64,000 nt of DNA from positions 1-64,000 of the forward strand of contig JAEWGR010000004.1 in assembly GCA_023388195.1 (NCBI GenBank), read 5' to 3'. The DNA comes from Bacillota bacterium (GTDB lineage: Bacteria; Bacillota; Negativicutes; Sporomusales; Sporomusaceae). Within the stretch, counting starts at the first letter, position 1. Each line of letters starts with the position of its first letter. The notes under the pieces are model-generated. The model saw only the letters and a program-made list of their open reading frames with translations. It ran no database searches and had not been told where the DNA came from. A program made the translations under genes and the position numbers. This document shows positions 15,584-24,311 of this stretch, piece by piece.

Positions 15584-16117
15584 TTGAAGAAGCAATTCAT
15601 TTTAATTCCATTATTAGTACTATTGCTTACAACCGTTTGTTTTGCTGAGTCACCGTTATCAAGTCCAGGCCCGCTTATTGCCGTAGCGGTTCACGTTGAT
15701 ACTGCCGACAGAAGTATTTTCGGTGTTGACCTCTTAGAGGCTGGTGTCAATCGCCTGATTGAAGCTAAATTTAGTTTGCTGATGATGGACGGGATGGTCC
15801 GGTCAGGTAATCAGGTCACAAACGATTTAAAAAAAGCAGGGATTACGAACTTTAATGCTGCAGAGGAAATTAAACTTAAGCATTTCGGCCAGACAAATTC
15901 GGTTTCCTACATCTTGCTGCTTACACTTTACCCTCTTGACATGTCTGCTGACATAAAAGCCTTTGACGTACACAAAGGTGATTTCCTATTTGGCAAAAAA
16001 ATAACCCAGCCGAAAGAGGCTGAGTCTAAATCCGGATTTATGGACAACATGCTGTCAAACTTCTCCCGGTTGATTGACAATGAGCTTGATCAAATCATAG
16101 CTGCCATTAAACCCTGA
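15584..16117 (+). CDS. Secreted hypothetical protein (177 residues)
   Basis: Starting from TTG at 15584, which has AGGAGG eight bases upstream, the protein has a classical signal peptide: MKKQF, a hydrophobic core ILIPLLVLLLTTV and a CFA-ES cleavage site near residue 20. A frame opening at 15542 would bury this behind extra residues and is less likely. The mature part (PGPLIAVAVHVDTADRSIFGVDLLEAGVNRLIEAKF) has an alpha/beta look similar to periplasmic CsgG/TolB-like N-terminal domains, but I cannot assign it. It is probably co-transcribed with the DUF2164 gene. Confidence 0.6.
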   Translation: MKKQFILIPLLVLLLTTVCFAESPLSSPGPLIAVAVHVDTADRSIFGVDLLEAGVNRLIEAKFSLLMMDGMVRSGNQVTNDLKKAGITNFNAAEEIKLKHFGQTNSVSYILLLTLYPLDMSADIKAFDVHKGDFLFGKKITQPKEAESKSGFMDNMLSNFSRLIDNELDQIIAAIKP

Positions 16118-16120
16118 TTA

Positions 16121-17854
16121 CTAGGATTGGCAGATACCGCAACGCTTACACCCCGCCGCACAGGGCGGGGTGTTTTTTTCGGCCTGCGCTTGCTGATATT
16201 CGGCCAAAAGATAGGCCGAATTAAAACCCATATTTAAATTATGCCAGGGCAGGACTTCATCAGGGTCGCGATCACGGTACAAATAAAAATCTTCATCCAT
16301 GGCATGCGTGCGAAGCGCCTGCTTCCATCCTTTTACCCCACCGGCAGCCACAGCCGAGTTCAGCACCTGGCCAAGCCGCCGGTCACCCCTGGCCAGTACA
16401 CTTTGAATATACGCCTCTTTGGGCGGTTCGATCAGCACTTCGATTCCTTTTAGTGATTTCAGTGCCTGCTGAATAGATTTCAGTCTGCCGGACACGGCTG
16501 CCACCGGTGCCATCGGCAGCCATTGAAAAGGCGTGAAAGGTTTAGGAATAAAGGGATTAATACTAAGCGTCAGCAGCCCCCTGCTCCCCAGGTCACCCAT
16601 GTATTTTTTTATACTGCGAGCCATCTCCACGATAGCCACAATGTCCTCTTCGGTCTCTCCCGGCAGGCCAACCATAATATATAATCGGACATGGGGAATT
16701 CCGGCTTTAGCCGCGGCCGCTATGGCCTGGCGCAAATGCTCATCACTGATTTGCTTATTGATTATCCGGCGCATCCGTTCACTGCCGGCTTCAGGCGCTA
16801 AGGTAACGGTCCGGTGGCCACTGGCAGCCAAAGATTCCACTAGTGAGGGAGTCAGTGAGTCAGCCCTGAGCGAAGCGACCGACATAGTAACTCCCTCGTC
16901 TAAAATCATTTGGCACAGCTTATCAATCTCCGGATAATCAGATATCGCGGCCCCCATAAGGCCAACCTTAGCCTGCAGCAGCTTGGCTTTTTTCACACCC
17001 TCGGCGATTTGGGACAATGACCGTACCCGGGGATTGCGGAAACAGTAGCCGGCCATACAAAACCGGCAATGGCGGCCACAGCCTCTGGCTACTTCAATGA
17101 GATACATATCTTTAAATTCAGTATCTGACGTAACGATAACCGTTTGTCCGGGAAATTGTCCCAAATCTTTGACAAAGCGGCGTCTTACCTGGGCCGGCAC
17201 TTTTGCATGCCGTTTATAATCAGCGATGATACCAGCACTGTTATATACAGGCTGGTAAAACCGGGGAATATACAAACCTTCAATCCCGGCCAGGCTGAGC
17301 AGCATCTCTTCTCTAGACAAACCACGGCGCCGACTGTCATAATAACTGTTTAAAAACTCCTGGATGACTTCCTCGCCTTCACCTACTATACAGACATCAA
17401 CAAAGTCAGCCAAGGGCTCCGGATTAAAAGTCGCACACGGGCCGCCAATAATCACCAACGGATCACCATCTTCCCGGTCGCTTGCCAATACCGGGACTTT
17501 GCCTGTCTTTAATATGGAGAGAAGGTTGAAATAATCCATCTCAAAGGAAACGGCAAAGGCAATCAAAGGAAATTCATATAATGGAGTTTGATTCTCCAGA
17601 CTCATTAGCGGGGTATTAGTCCGGATATACTCGGCTAATGTTTTTTTATCAGGTAAAAACAGGCGCTCACAGGCGGTATCGCCCCGTTTGTTTATTTGCT
17701 CATATATAATATGAAATCCCAGGTTTGACATCCCTACATGATAAGTATTAGGGTACACAAGAGCCATCGGCTGGCGGGATCCTGGGGCAAAAACTAATGT
17801 TCCCTGTTCTGCAGCTACCGTTTTTTGCAACTGTTGTTTCAAAGGCCACGACAT
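16121..17854 (-). CDS. B12-binding-type radical SAM protein (TIGR03960-like)
   Basis: About 577 residues. The N-terminal part resembles a cobalamin-binding-like domain (YPNTYHVGMSNLG; GGPCATFNPEPLADFVD). The radical SAM core carries the 4Fe-4S motif CGRHCRFC, followed by an SPASM-like region with RMRRIINKQ. A cysteine cluster CAAGCKRCGIC ends the protein. The family is widespread in anaerobic Firmicutes and often lies beside a DUF2344 partner, which is absent here. Its substrate is unknown. Start set at ATG 17854 (AGGTGG 11 bases upstream); a GTG at 17869 is also in frame. The plus-strand terminator at 16148 is encoded within its C-terminal codons. Confidence 0.85.
   Translation of the reverse strand: MSWPLKQQLQKTVAAEQGTLVFAPGSRQPMALVYPNTYHVGMSNLGFHIIYEQINKRGDTACERLFLPDKKTLAEYIRTNTPLMSLENQTPLYEFPLIAFAVSFEMDYFNLLSILKTGKVPVLASDREDGDPLVIIGGPCATFNPEPLADFVDVCIVGEGEEVIQEFLNSYYDSRRRGLSREEMLLSLAGIEGLYIPRFYQPVYNSAGIIADYKRHAKVPAQVRRRFVKDLGQFPGQTVIVTSDTEFKDMYLIEVARGCGRHCRFCMAGYCFRNPRVRSLSQIAEGVKKAKLLQAKVGLMGAAISDYPEIDKLCQMILDEGVTMSVASLRADSLTPSLVESLAASGHRTVTLAPEAGSERMRRIINKQISDEHLRQAIAAAAKAGIPHVRLYIMVGLPGETEEDIVAIVEMARSIKKYMGDLGSRGLLTLSINPFIPKPFTPFQWLPMAPVAAVSGRLKSIQQALKSLKGIEVLIEPPKEAYIQSVLARGDRRLGQVLNSAVAAGGVKGWKQALRTHAMDEDFYLYRDRDPDEVLPWHNLNMGFNSAYLLAEYQQAQAEKNTPPCAAGCKRCGICQS
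16148..16179 (+). terminator. Terminator of the DUF2164/secreted-protein unit
   Basis: Perfect 10-bp stem ACACCCCGCC / GGCGGGGTGT with a 6-nt loop, then seven T. It lies inside the last codons of the convergent radical SAM gene. Confidence 0.9.
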
Positions 17855-17933
17855 GTTTATCACATCCACCTGTAATGTCTGCCGCTATTCACTGGCACAT
17901 TACAATAGTATATACAAATATTTGCTAAAAATG

Positions 17934-18482
17934 TTAGCTGCTTTTCCAGGCCCAAGGCTTCTGAGAAACGTCTTCCCATAGCGTAATCCGTCCATTAGCG
18001 CGGGTTGCGGCCAGGTCAATCAGCCGCTGATTTCGCGAGCCCCGAAAGGCCAAGCTCAAATCCCGTTCATTGGCGCGATATAAGCCGTCTATTAAAATAT
18101 CCGTCTGCCTGAGCAATTGGCCTACGCCGGTATTGTTTATAGCCATAGCCCCCAGTTGTTCAAAGGTAAACCCGCTGTAACAAACAATATCAAGCCCCAG
18201 AGCTTTTAAGCGGCCGGCCAGATAACCTAGCGCCTCGGCCTGAAGAAATGGCTCTCCTCCTGAAAAAGTGACGCCCCGTAGTATTTTATTACCGGCAAAA
18301 CGTTTTTCTATATAGCCAAAAAATTCTTCCAACGTAGTGGTATAACCGCTATTCAAATCATGAGTATCCGGATTATGACAACCGGGACACTGATGCGGGC
18401 ATCCCTGAGCAAAAATAACCAGCCGTAAACCTGGTCCGTCAACAATACTTTCTTCCTTTATTCCTGCGAGCCTGATCTCCAT
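17934..18482 (-). CDS. nrdG: Anaerobic ribonucleotide reductase-activating protein
   Basis: Radical SAM activase that installs the glycyl radical on NrdD using S-adenosylmethionine and an iron-sulfur cluster. The 182-residue protein has the cluster motif CPHQCPGC near residue 30 and the glycine-rich SAM motif FSGGEP around residue 80. It begins 13 bp after the nrdD stop, so the genes are co-transcribed. The C-terminal RITLWEDVSQKPW is typical of the longer Firmicute NrdG proteins. Confidence 0.95.
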   Translation of the reverse strand: MEIRLAGIKEESIVDGPGLRLVIFAQGCPHQCPGCHNPDTHDLNSGYTTTLEEFFGYIEKRFAGNKILRGVTFSGGEPFLQAEALGYLAGRLKALGLDIVCYSGFTFEQLGAMAINNTGVGQLLRQTDILIDGLYRANERDLSLAFRGSRNQRLIDLAATRANGRITLWEDVSQKPWAWKSS

Positions 18483-18495
18483 AATAAGTCCCTGC

Positions 18496-20508
18496 CTAAA
18501 TATGCCTTACGCGTTGATTTAACTCAGTTAGCTTGGCATCGTTAAACCGGTCAACAGTACTCAGATAACCGGTAATCCGCCGCACCCGGCGCACACTGGT
18601 CGTCCCGCACGACGGGCATTCGTCAGTATCAATTACCCCCAGATGCCCGCACCCTTCACAAAAATCAACAGGATAGTTAAAACCGGCATACCCAAGATCG
18701 CATTTCCGCATATAACGGATAATCTCTTCTAAAGCCCCCAGATTATTAACAGGCGGGGCAGAAAACTCAACATAACTAATGTGTCCGGCATTAGCATACT
18801 TATGATATACGCCTTCAATACGGATTTTATCATAGACACTTACGGGATAATGTACCGGAATATGAAATGAATTGGTATAGTAATCTTTATCGGTAACACC
18901 AGGGATAATACCATACTCACGGCGATCCATTTTCACGAACCGCCCTGACAGGCCTTCAGCCGGGGTAGCAAGCAATGTATAATTCAGATCATAATGTTCT
19001 GCTGCCCGGTCGAGCTTGTCCCGCATAAAAGCAATAATCTCTTCCCCCATGATCTGAGCCTCTTCGTTTTCGCCATGGTGATAACCGGTTAATGCCGTCA
19101 ATGTCTCGGCTAACCCAATAAAGCCGACAGAAAGGGTGCCATGTTTAATAACATCCTCAATATAATCATTAGGTTTCAGGTTATCTGAATCTATGTAGAG
19201 TCCCTGTCCCATTAAGAAAGGCATATCACGGACTTTAAGCTTAGCCTGCACCTGGTAGCGATGAAAAAGCTGTTCGCAGGTTAAATCAATAAACTCTGCC
19301 AGGCTCTGGTAAAACTTCATAAAATTACGTTCAGCCTTAATTGCCAGCCGCGGTAAATTTATTGTTGTAAAACTCAGGTTACCCCGCCCGTCAGTGACTT
19401 CCGGACCGCAGCGGTTAGCCATCACCCTGGTGCGGCACCCCATGTAGCCGACCTGATCGCCATATTCTTTATTAAAGGACGAATCCATAAAACTAAAGGT
19501 GGGATTAAGGCGTTGCGCCGCCACCCGAATTGCCAGTTTAAACAAATCATAGTTCGGATCACCGGGATTAAAGTTAACGCCTTCCTGGAGTCTAAAAATG
19601 ATATTGGGGAAAATGGGATTTTCACCACGTCCTAATCCCTTCTCGTAAGCCAATAACACATTTTTAATTACAGTTCTCCCAGCCGGAGACGTGTCTGTGC
19701 CAATATTAAGACTGGAAAAAGGCACCTGGGCGCCAGCACGGGAGTGCATACTGTTTAAATTATAAATCAACGCTTCCATGGCCTGATATACTTCTTCATT
19801 GCTGGCATTCTCCATAAACTTTGCCATGTCACGGTCAAAAAAGGCGAAGGACTGGCCGCCATGCATATCATTTTGCGAGCTTTGCAGAATAATAGCAGCC
19901 AAAGCAGTCGCCGATGCAGGCCGCTTGGGCGACCGAATGTAACCGTGTCCGTTATTGAAACCACTTTCCAATAGTTTTCCCAGCGGTATCTGCACACAAG
20001 TCAGCGTTTTACCGTAAAAATCCAGGTCATGGATATGATAGTCACCTTTTACGTGGGCCTGGGCAAACTTCTCGGGGATAAGGCGGTTTAAATAAAAGGA
20101 TTTGCTGGCAGCACTGGCTATTTGCAGCATTTTGGCAGAAGGGGAATTAGAAACATTCGCATTTTCCCGGCTGGTTTCAACCAATATCTCGCCAACCGCA
20201 TCCATAAGGTCGGATTTAGCCTCCCGCAGACGGGTACGTTTATCCCGGTGTAATATATAAGCCTTTGCCGTTTTAGCATGGCCGGTTTCGATGAGGGTTT
20301 TCTCAACAGCATCCTGAACATCTTCGACACTAAACAGACCACCATTATATTTTTGTTTTAAAAATTTTAATACTTCCAGCGTAAGTTCCAATGCCAGCTG
20401 CCGGTCCGCTCCACCGACAGCCTTAGCGGCTTTATAAATTGCCTCAGTTATCTTACTCTCATCAAACGACAGTTCCCGTCCATCACGTTTTTTTATCCTA
20501 ACAAACAT
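18496..20508 (-). CDS. nrdD: Anaerobic (class III) ribonucleoside-triphosphate reductase
   Basis: Oxygen-sensitive glycyl-radical enzyme that makes dNTPs. 670 residues: an N-terminal ATP-cone (about 1-95, VRIKKRDGRELSFDESKI), the large catalytic barrel, a zinc site near the C-terminus (CEGCG and CPSCG), and the glycyl-radical motif RRITGYL with G at about 647. ATG at 20508 is preferred to the adjoining TTG. It lies 25 bp downstream of nrdR. Candidate paired NrdR boxes upstream of nrdR imply repression by NrdR with ATP/dATP. Confidence 0.97.
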   Translation of the reverse strand: MFVRIKKRDGRELSFDESKITEAIYKAAKAVGGADRQLALELTLEVLKFLKQKYNGGLFSVEDVQDAVEKTLIETGHAKTAKAYILHRDKRTRLREAKSDLMDAVGEILVETSRENANVSNSPSAKMLQIASAASKSFYLNRLIPEKFAQAHVKGDYHIHDLDFYGKTLTCVQIPLGKLLESGFNNGHGYIRSPKRPASATALAAIILQSSQNDMHGGQSFAFFDRDMAKFMENASNEEVYQAMEALIYNLNSMHSRAGAQVPFSSLNIGTDTSPAGRTVIKNVLLAYEKGLGRGENPIFPNIIFRLQEGVNFNPGDPNYDLFKLAIRVAAQRLNPTFSFMDSSFNKEYGDQVGYMGCRTRVMANRCGPEVTDGRGNLSFTTINLPRLAIKAERNFMKFYQSLAEFIDLTCEQLFHRYQVQAKLKVRDMPFLMGQGLYIDSDNLKPNDYIEDVIKHGTLSVGFIGLAETLTALTGYHHGENEEAQIMGEEIIAFMRDKLDRAAEHYDLNYTLLATPAEGLSGRFVKMDRREYGIIPGVTDKDYYTNSFHIPVHYPVSVYDKIRIEGVYHKYANAGHISYVEFSAPPVNNLGALEEIIRYMRKCDLGYAGFNYPVDFCEGCGHLGVIDTDECPSCGTTSVRRVRRITGYLSTVDRFNDAKLTELNQRVRHI

Positions 20509-20533
20509 CAAAAATATCCCCCATCTATTCAGC

Positions 20534-20998
20534 TTACTCTTTATGCTGTGCCTTCATCAGGCTCTCCAATTCCTGCATAAAGTTATTTATGTCGGCAAAT
20601 TGCCGGTAAACGGAAGCAAACCGGACATATGCCACCTGGTCAATTTCTTTTAAATGCTGCATCACAGCCTCACCAATCTGCCGGGTTGAGACCTCCCGCT
20701 CAGTTTTATCACGAATCTCTTTTTCAATCTTGCTCACAGCAATTTCAATAATATCAGCAGGCACTGGCCGTTTCTCACAGGCCCGGACTATTCCGCCCAG
20801 CAGCTTGCCTTTGTCAAACATTTCACGGCGTCCGTCTTTCTTAATAACCATCAACGGTATCGCTTCCACCACTTCATAGGTAGTAAAGCGGCGGGAGCAG
20901 GACAAACATTCCCGGCGACGCCTAATGGAATTTCCTTCGTCGGCTGATCTGGAATCAATTACTTTGCTGTCGGCAACTTCGCAAAATGGACAGCGCAA
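20534..20998 (-). CDS. nrdR: Transcriptional repressor NrdR
   Basis: Zinc-ribbon and ATP-cone repressor of ribonucleotide reductase genes. With the TTG start at 20998 (AAGGGAG eight bases upstream) the protein begins MRCPFC, exactly as in the family, and is 154 residues. A GTG at 21007 would add three residues and overlap its own ribosome site. Zinc ligands are C3, C6, C31 and C34; the ATP-cone runs from about residue 46 to 136 (LMVIKKDGRREMFDKGKL). It heads the nrdR-nrdD-nrdG operon and probably regulates itself. Confidence 0.95.
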   Translation of the reverse strand: MRCPFCEVADSKVIDSRSADEGNSIRRRRECLSCSRRFTTYEVVEAIPLMVIKKDGRREMFDKGKLLGGIVRACEKRPVPADIIEIAVSKIEKEIRDKTEREVSTRQIGEAVMQHLKEIDQVAYVRFASVYRQFADINNFMQELESLMKAQHKE

Positions 20999-21061
20999 AT
21001 TATCCACTCCCTTGATTACTCTGTTAAGTATGTTATAATATGTATAGCTCTGTAACGATCC

Positions 21062-21108
21062 ATACTACATCTTGTATCTAAGTAATTAATATACGCCACA
21101 TATTGTGT
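21062..21108 (-). promoter_or_regulatory. Candidate tandem NrdR boxes
   Basis: Two imperfect sites sharing the core ACAT(A/C)TTGT, centred at about 21071 and 21102. That is exactly 31 bp apart, the three-helical-turn spacing typical of paired NrdR boxes. They lie 64-110 bp upstream of nrdR. Each matches 11 of 16 (first) or 13 of 16 (second) positions of the palindrome ACACAATATATTGTGT. The remainder of 21109-21382 shows only the upstream region of the ylmC gene. Confidence 0.5.
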
Positions 21109-21382
21109 TTTTCCTGCTTACAGGAAAATTTATTCAAAAAAATAAAATATGCTCAACTTACGCTTAATGAATAGATTGTTTGCCGGGTTCTGTGAAATCG
21201 TTTATTTCTTTGCCGGTTTGCACTTGCTACAGGCGATTGATTTTGTCCCTGAGGCAACACAAATTGATTAGTGAATAAATAAATGATTTTACACACATTT
21301 AGCCCTTGTCCTTCATATAATTATTGTAGAATCAAAATGCTACATATTTATCTGAAACAGTCTGGGTGGAGGAGGGGGATAC

Positions 21383-21646
21383 ATGTTAAAAACCAGCGAT
21401 TTGAAATTAAAAGAAGTAATTAATGTAGTTGACGGCAAACGTATGGGTAATATTACAGATATCGAAATTGACGTTGAGAGCGGCCGGCTTACCGCGATCG
21501 TTGTTCCGGGCATCGGTAAGTTTTTAGGACTCTTTGGCCGTAACGAAGATGTAGTTATTCCCTGGGATAAAATTAATAAAATTGGCATGGATGTCATTTT
21601 AGTGGAAGCTGGCAGTTTTGGCGAGCTTAAGCGGGATAACCTATAG
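21383..21646 (+). CDS. YlmC/YmxH family sporulation-associated PRC-barrel protein
   Basis: An 87-residue PRC-barrel protein with the family pattern LKEVINVVDGKRMGNITDIE near the N-terminus, VPGIGKFLGLFGRNEDVVIPW in the middle and IGMDVILVE near the end. It belongs to the small YlmC/YmxH group conserved in spore-formers, whose biochemical role is not defined. ATG start behind GGAGGAGGGGG. Monocistronic, with a terminator immediately after. An extended -10-like TGTAGAAT lies at 21325-21332. Confidence 0.88.
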   Translation: MLKTSDLKLKEVINVVDGKRMGNITDIEIDVESGRLTAIVVPGIGKFLGLFGRNEDVVIPWDKINKIGMDVILVEAGSFGELKRDNL

Positions 21647-21666
21647 CCAAAATTAAGATGAGCCGT

Positions 21667-21694
21667 AAAGATGATCCCTGGGATCATCTTTTTT
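21667..21694 (+). terminator. Terminator of the ylmC/ymxH gene
   Basis: Stem AAAGATGATCC / GGATCATCTTT with a CTG loop followed by TTTG. Confidence 0.85.
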
Positions 21695-21941
21695 GTTTAC
21701 GCCGGCAGAATGTCGTCAGCAAAGGCTCACAAACAAGTCGGCACACCATTGATCTGCTGTGCCGACCGCATTATCCAGACTATACATTGTAATCCATGGA
21801 GATGTGATATTATACAACAATAAATATGATTATCGCGCCTATATAATCACCTCATAATCCTGTCAATAAATACCATATTCTGCAAATAACTAAAAACCCC
21901 TTTCGCTTTTAAAGATTTTTTCAAATTTTACCATTTTTAAA
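21695..21941. other. Gene-free region between ylmC and spoIIR terminators
   Basis: Contains one perfect 8-bp hairpin, GTCGGCAC...GTGCCGAC (around 21740-21770), and otherwise AT-rich sequence. I see no ORF, RNA gene or promoter I can support. Confidence 0.4.
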
Positions 21942-21981
21942 TAAAAGAGGGAGCTGCCTCATATATATTGAGACAACTCCC
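21942..21981 (-). terminator. Terminator of the sigG-spoIIR unit
   Basis: A 13-bp stem (two G-T pairs) between 21949-21961 and 21969-21981 with a 7-nt AT loop. On the minus strand it is followed by CTTTTATTT. It lies about 40 bp after the spoIIR stop. Confidence 0.85.
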
Positions 21982-22018
21982 TGACTCTATTATTCAGTAA
22001 TTTCCTGCACCATAGTCG

Positions 22019-22618
22019 TTACTTAAATAATTCGGCTATTTTCCATTTAATTTGCAGAGTCCGATTACCTTGCTGTTCTGTTGACGCGGCCTCACTCACC
22101 GGCGCCAGGGCGGTGTTAGCACCATCAATAAAACAGAGCGGCGGAAATAATACACACCACCAGTTTTGCCCGGCTGCCTGACCTAACAGGATACGGACAG
22201 CCTGATACTCTCCGGCTGGCAGTACTAAACTGCCGTAGGAACGGACAGGGAACTCAAACGTTCCCATCTGCACGGCAACCGGATAGTTGGCGCCGTTTTC
22301 GCGCAACACTGCGGTAGCTACCTCAATTATAGTAGCCTGGTGGCTGGCGATAATCACGTTGGCTTCCCTGGCATCGCTTATGTCTTTGACATAGGGCGTT
22401 AGATAGGCAATAACCGCATCACGGACTTTTAATTTAAGTTGTTGATCTTTGATACTGTCACTGTTCGCCAGAATATGTAATCTAACATAATCCCCGCGGT
22501 TGGACATTACCGTCGCACTGCGTTCATCTTGCTGCAGCAGCAAAGCCCAGCCACCGGCGACAAAACAGAATAGTAATAACAGCAGCAGCAGTACCTTAAT
22601 TGGTAAAATTCTCCTCAT
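22019..22618 (-). CDS. spoIIR: Stage II sporulation protein R
   Basis: Forespore-secreted signalling protein that triggers SpoIIGA to process pro-SigE in the mother cell. 199 residues with an N-terminal membrane/signal segment (about residues 8-28), then the family core YVRLHILANSDS, LKLKVRDAVIAYLTP, and GEYQAVRILLGQAAGQNWWCVLFPPLCF. ATG behind GGGGAGG. It starts 33 bp after the sigG stop, so it should be read from the SigF-type promoter in front of sigG. This suits its SigF dependence in Bacillus, where it lies elsewhere in the genome. Confidence 0.93.
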   Translation of the reverse strand: MRRILPIKVLLLLLLLFCFVAGGWALLLQQDERSATVMSNRGDYVRLHILANSDSIKDQQLKLKVRDAVIAYLTPYVKDISDAREANVIIASHQATIIEVATAVLRENGANYPVAVQMGTFEFPVRSYGSLVLPAGEYQAVRILLGQAAGQNWWCVLFPPLCFIDGANTALAPVSEAASTEQQGNRTLQIKWKIAELFK

Positions 22619-22651
22619 TGTTAACGGCCTCCCCAGTGTTGCAGGTCAATC

Positions 22652-23425
22652 TTATATATATTTACGCATATGCCCTAAAGCGGCTTTCTCCAGCCGGGAC
22701 ACCTGCGCCTGAGATATACCGATTTCTTCGGCAACCTCCATTTGTGTTTTGCCTTCAAAAAATCTAAGAGTAAGAATATGCTTCTCCCGCTCGCTTAGCT
22801 TACGCAGGGCTTCTTTAATGGCCACACCTTCCAGCCAGCTTAAGTCCAGGTGTTTATCATCACTGATTTGATCCATAACAAAGATGGGATCTCCACCATC
22901 ATGATAGATCGGCTCAAACAATGAGATTGGTTCCTGAATCGCATCAAGAGCAAAGATTATTTCCTCCCGGGGGACTTTGAGCTCGTCTGCGATCTCATTG
23001 ATCGATGGCTCCCGCGAGAACCGGCTTACTAGTGAATCCCGGACCTGTAATGCCTTATAAGCAATATCCCGCATTGACCTACTGACCCTGATAGGATTGT
23101 TATCGCGCAAGTAACGCCGGATTTCCCCGATAATCATGGGGACTGCATAAGTAGAGAACTTAACGTTTTGGGATAAATCAAAATTGTCAATTGCTTTCAT
23201 GAGGCCAATACAGCCAACCTGAAATAAATCGTCCACATATTCGCCCCGGTTGTTAAACCGTTGAATCACACTAAGAACCAACCGCAGGTTACTATAAATC
23301 AACTGCTCCCGTGCTGCTCTTTCACCGGCTTGCATTACCTCAAACAGCTCACGCATTTTAGTGGCAGAAAGTACCGGGAGCTTGGCTGTATTTACACCAC
23401 ATATCTCTACCTTATTGATTATCAT
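22652..23425 (-). CDS. sigG: RNA polymerase sporulation sigma factor SigG
   Basis: Late forespore sigma factor. The 257-residue protein has the diagnostic N-terminus NKVEICGVNTAKLPVLS, region 2 (NLRLVLSVIQRF through FSTYAVPMIIGEIRRYLRD), region 3, and the region 4 helix-turn-helix (TQMEVAEEIGISQAQVSRLEK). ATG behind GGGGAGG. A near-consensus SigF/SigG promoter lies 54 bp upstream, and spoIIR follows in the same transcript. Neighbouring sigE and spoIIGA complete the classical cluster. Confidence 0.96.
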   Translation of the reverse strand: MIINKVEICGVNTAKLPVLSATKMRELFEVMQAGERAAREQLIYSNLRLVLSVIQRFNNRGEYVDDLFQVGCIGLMKAIDNFDLSQNVKFSTYAVPMIIGEIRRYLRDNNPIRVSRSMRDIAYKALQVRDSLVSRFSREPSINEIADELKVPREEIIFALDAIQEPISLFEPIYHDGGDPIFVMDQISDDKHLDLSWLEGVAIKEALRKLSEREKHILTLRFFEGKTQMEVAEEIGISQAQVSRLEKAALGHMRKYI

Positions 23426-23478
23426 GTTATTCCTCCCCAGTTTCTCCAGGCTACTAAAACTACTTAACCCTACACAAG

Positions 23479-23508
23479 CATTATTGCCATGGCTTGGAGG
23501 TTTTATAC
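23479..23508 (-). promoter_or_regulatory. SigF/SigG-type promoter of sigG-spoIIR
   Basis: On the minus strand GTATA (23504-23508), a 15-bp spacer, then GGCAATAATG (23479-23488). It fits the SigF consensus GYWTA-N15/16-GGNRANAHTW at all but the last position. The -10 element ends 54 bp before the sigG start codon. Confidence 0.7.
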
Positions 23509-23573
23509 TCCGGCTGCCAGCGGGCTAAACCGTTTCAGCTCAAAACAGGCAAAAAAAAAACAACCGCAGGAAT

Positions 23574-24311
23574 TTATTCCATACGGCTGATTTCTTTGCG
23601 CAAGCGCTTGATTATTCGCTTTTCCAGACGGGATATGTATGACTGGGATATCCCCAGCAAGTCCGCGACCTCTTTTTGGGTACGTTCGTTGCCGTCATCA
23701 TTCAGGCCAAACCGAAGCTCCATAATCCGCCGCTCCCGTCCTGACAACTTACTCATAGCAGTATATAATAAAGTTTTATCAACCTCTTCTTCCACAGACT
23801 TATAAATAATATCATTCTCTGTACCCAATACATCAGACAGCAATAACTCATTGCCATCCCAGTCAATATTAAGCGGCTCATCAAAAGATACCTCCGCCCG
23901 GGTCTTACTATTGCGGCGCAGATACATTAAAATTTCATTCTCAATACAACGTGATGCGTAAGTAGCAAGTTTAATTTTTTTAATAGGATCAAAGGTATTT
24001 ACCGCTTTAATAAGTCCGATTGTACCAATACTGACCAAATCTTCGACACTTACCCCCGTATTCTCAAACTTGCGTGCTATATAGACAACAAGCCGGAGGT
24101 TACGTTCAATAAAGACGCTTTTAACAGACTTATCGCCTTTTTGCAAACGGCTCAGCAAAAATACCTCTTCATCTCCTGATAATGGCGGCGGTAAGATCTC
24201 GGCACTGCCTACATAAAATACCTCGTCTGGTTTAAGCCAGCCTATACGTTGTAGAAATGATATCACCTTAAGCTTAAAATATAATCTGACTATTGGCCAG
24301 GTAATGCGCAT
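23574..24311 (-). CDS. sigE: RNA polymerase sporulation sigma factor SigE (pro-SigE)
   Basis: Early mother-cell sigma factor made as an inactive precursor. 245 residues. The N-terminal amphipathic pro-sequence (about residues 1-32) is followed by DEVFYVGSAEILPPPLS, corresponding to the processing region in Bacillus. Region 2 (NLRLVVYIARKFENTGVSVEDL) and region 4 (TQKEVADLLGISQSYISRLEKR) are intact. The ATG overlaps the end of spoIIGA by 22 bp, with AAAGGAGG inside spoIIGA, so protease and substrate are translationally coupled. Confidence 0.97.
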   Translation of the reverse strand: MRITWPIVRLYFKLKVISFLQRIGWLKPDEVFYVGSAEILPPPLSGDEEVFLLSRLQKGDKSVKSVFIERNLRLVVYIARKFENTGVSVEDLVSIGTIGLIKAVNTFDPIKKIKLATYASRCIENEILMYLRRNSKTRAEVSFDEPLNIDWDGNELLLSDVLGTENDIIYKSVEEEVDKTLLYTAMSKLSGRERRIMELRFGLNDDGNERTQKEVADLLGISQSYISRLEKRIIKRLRKEISRME

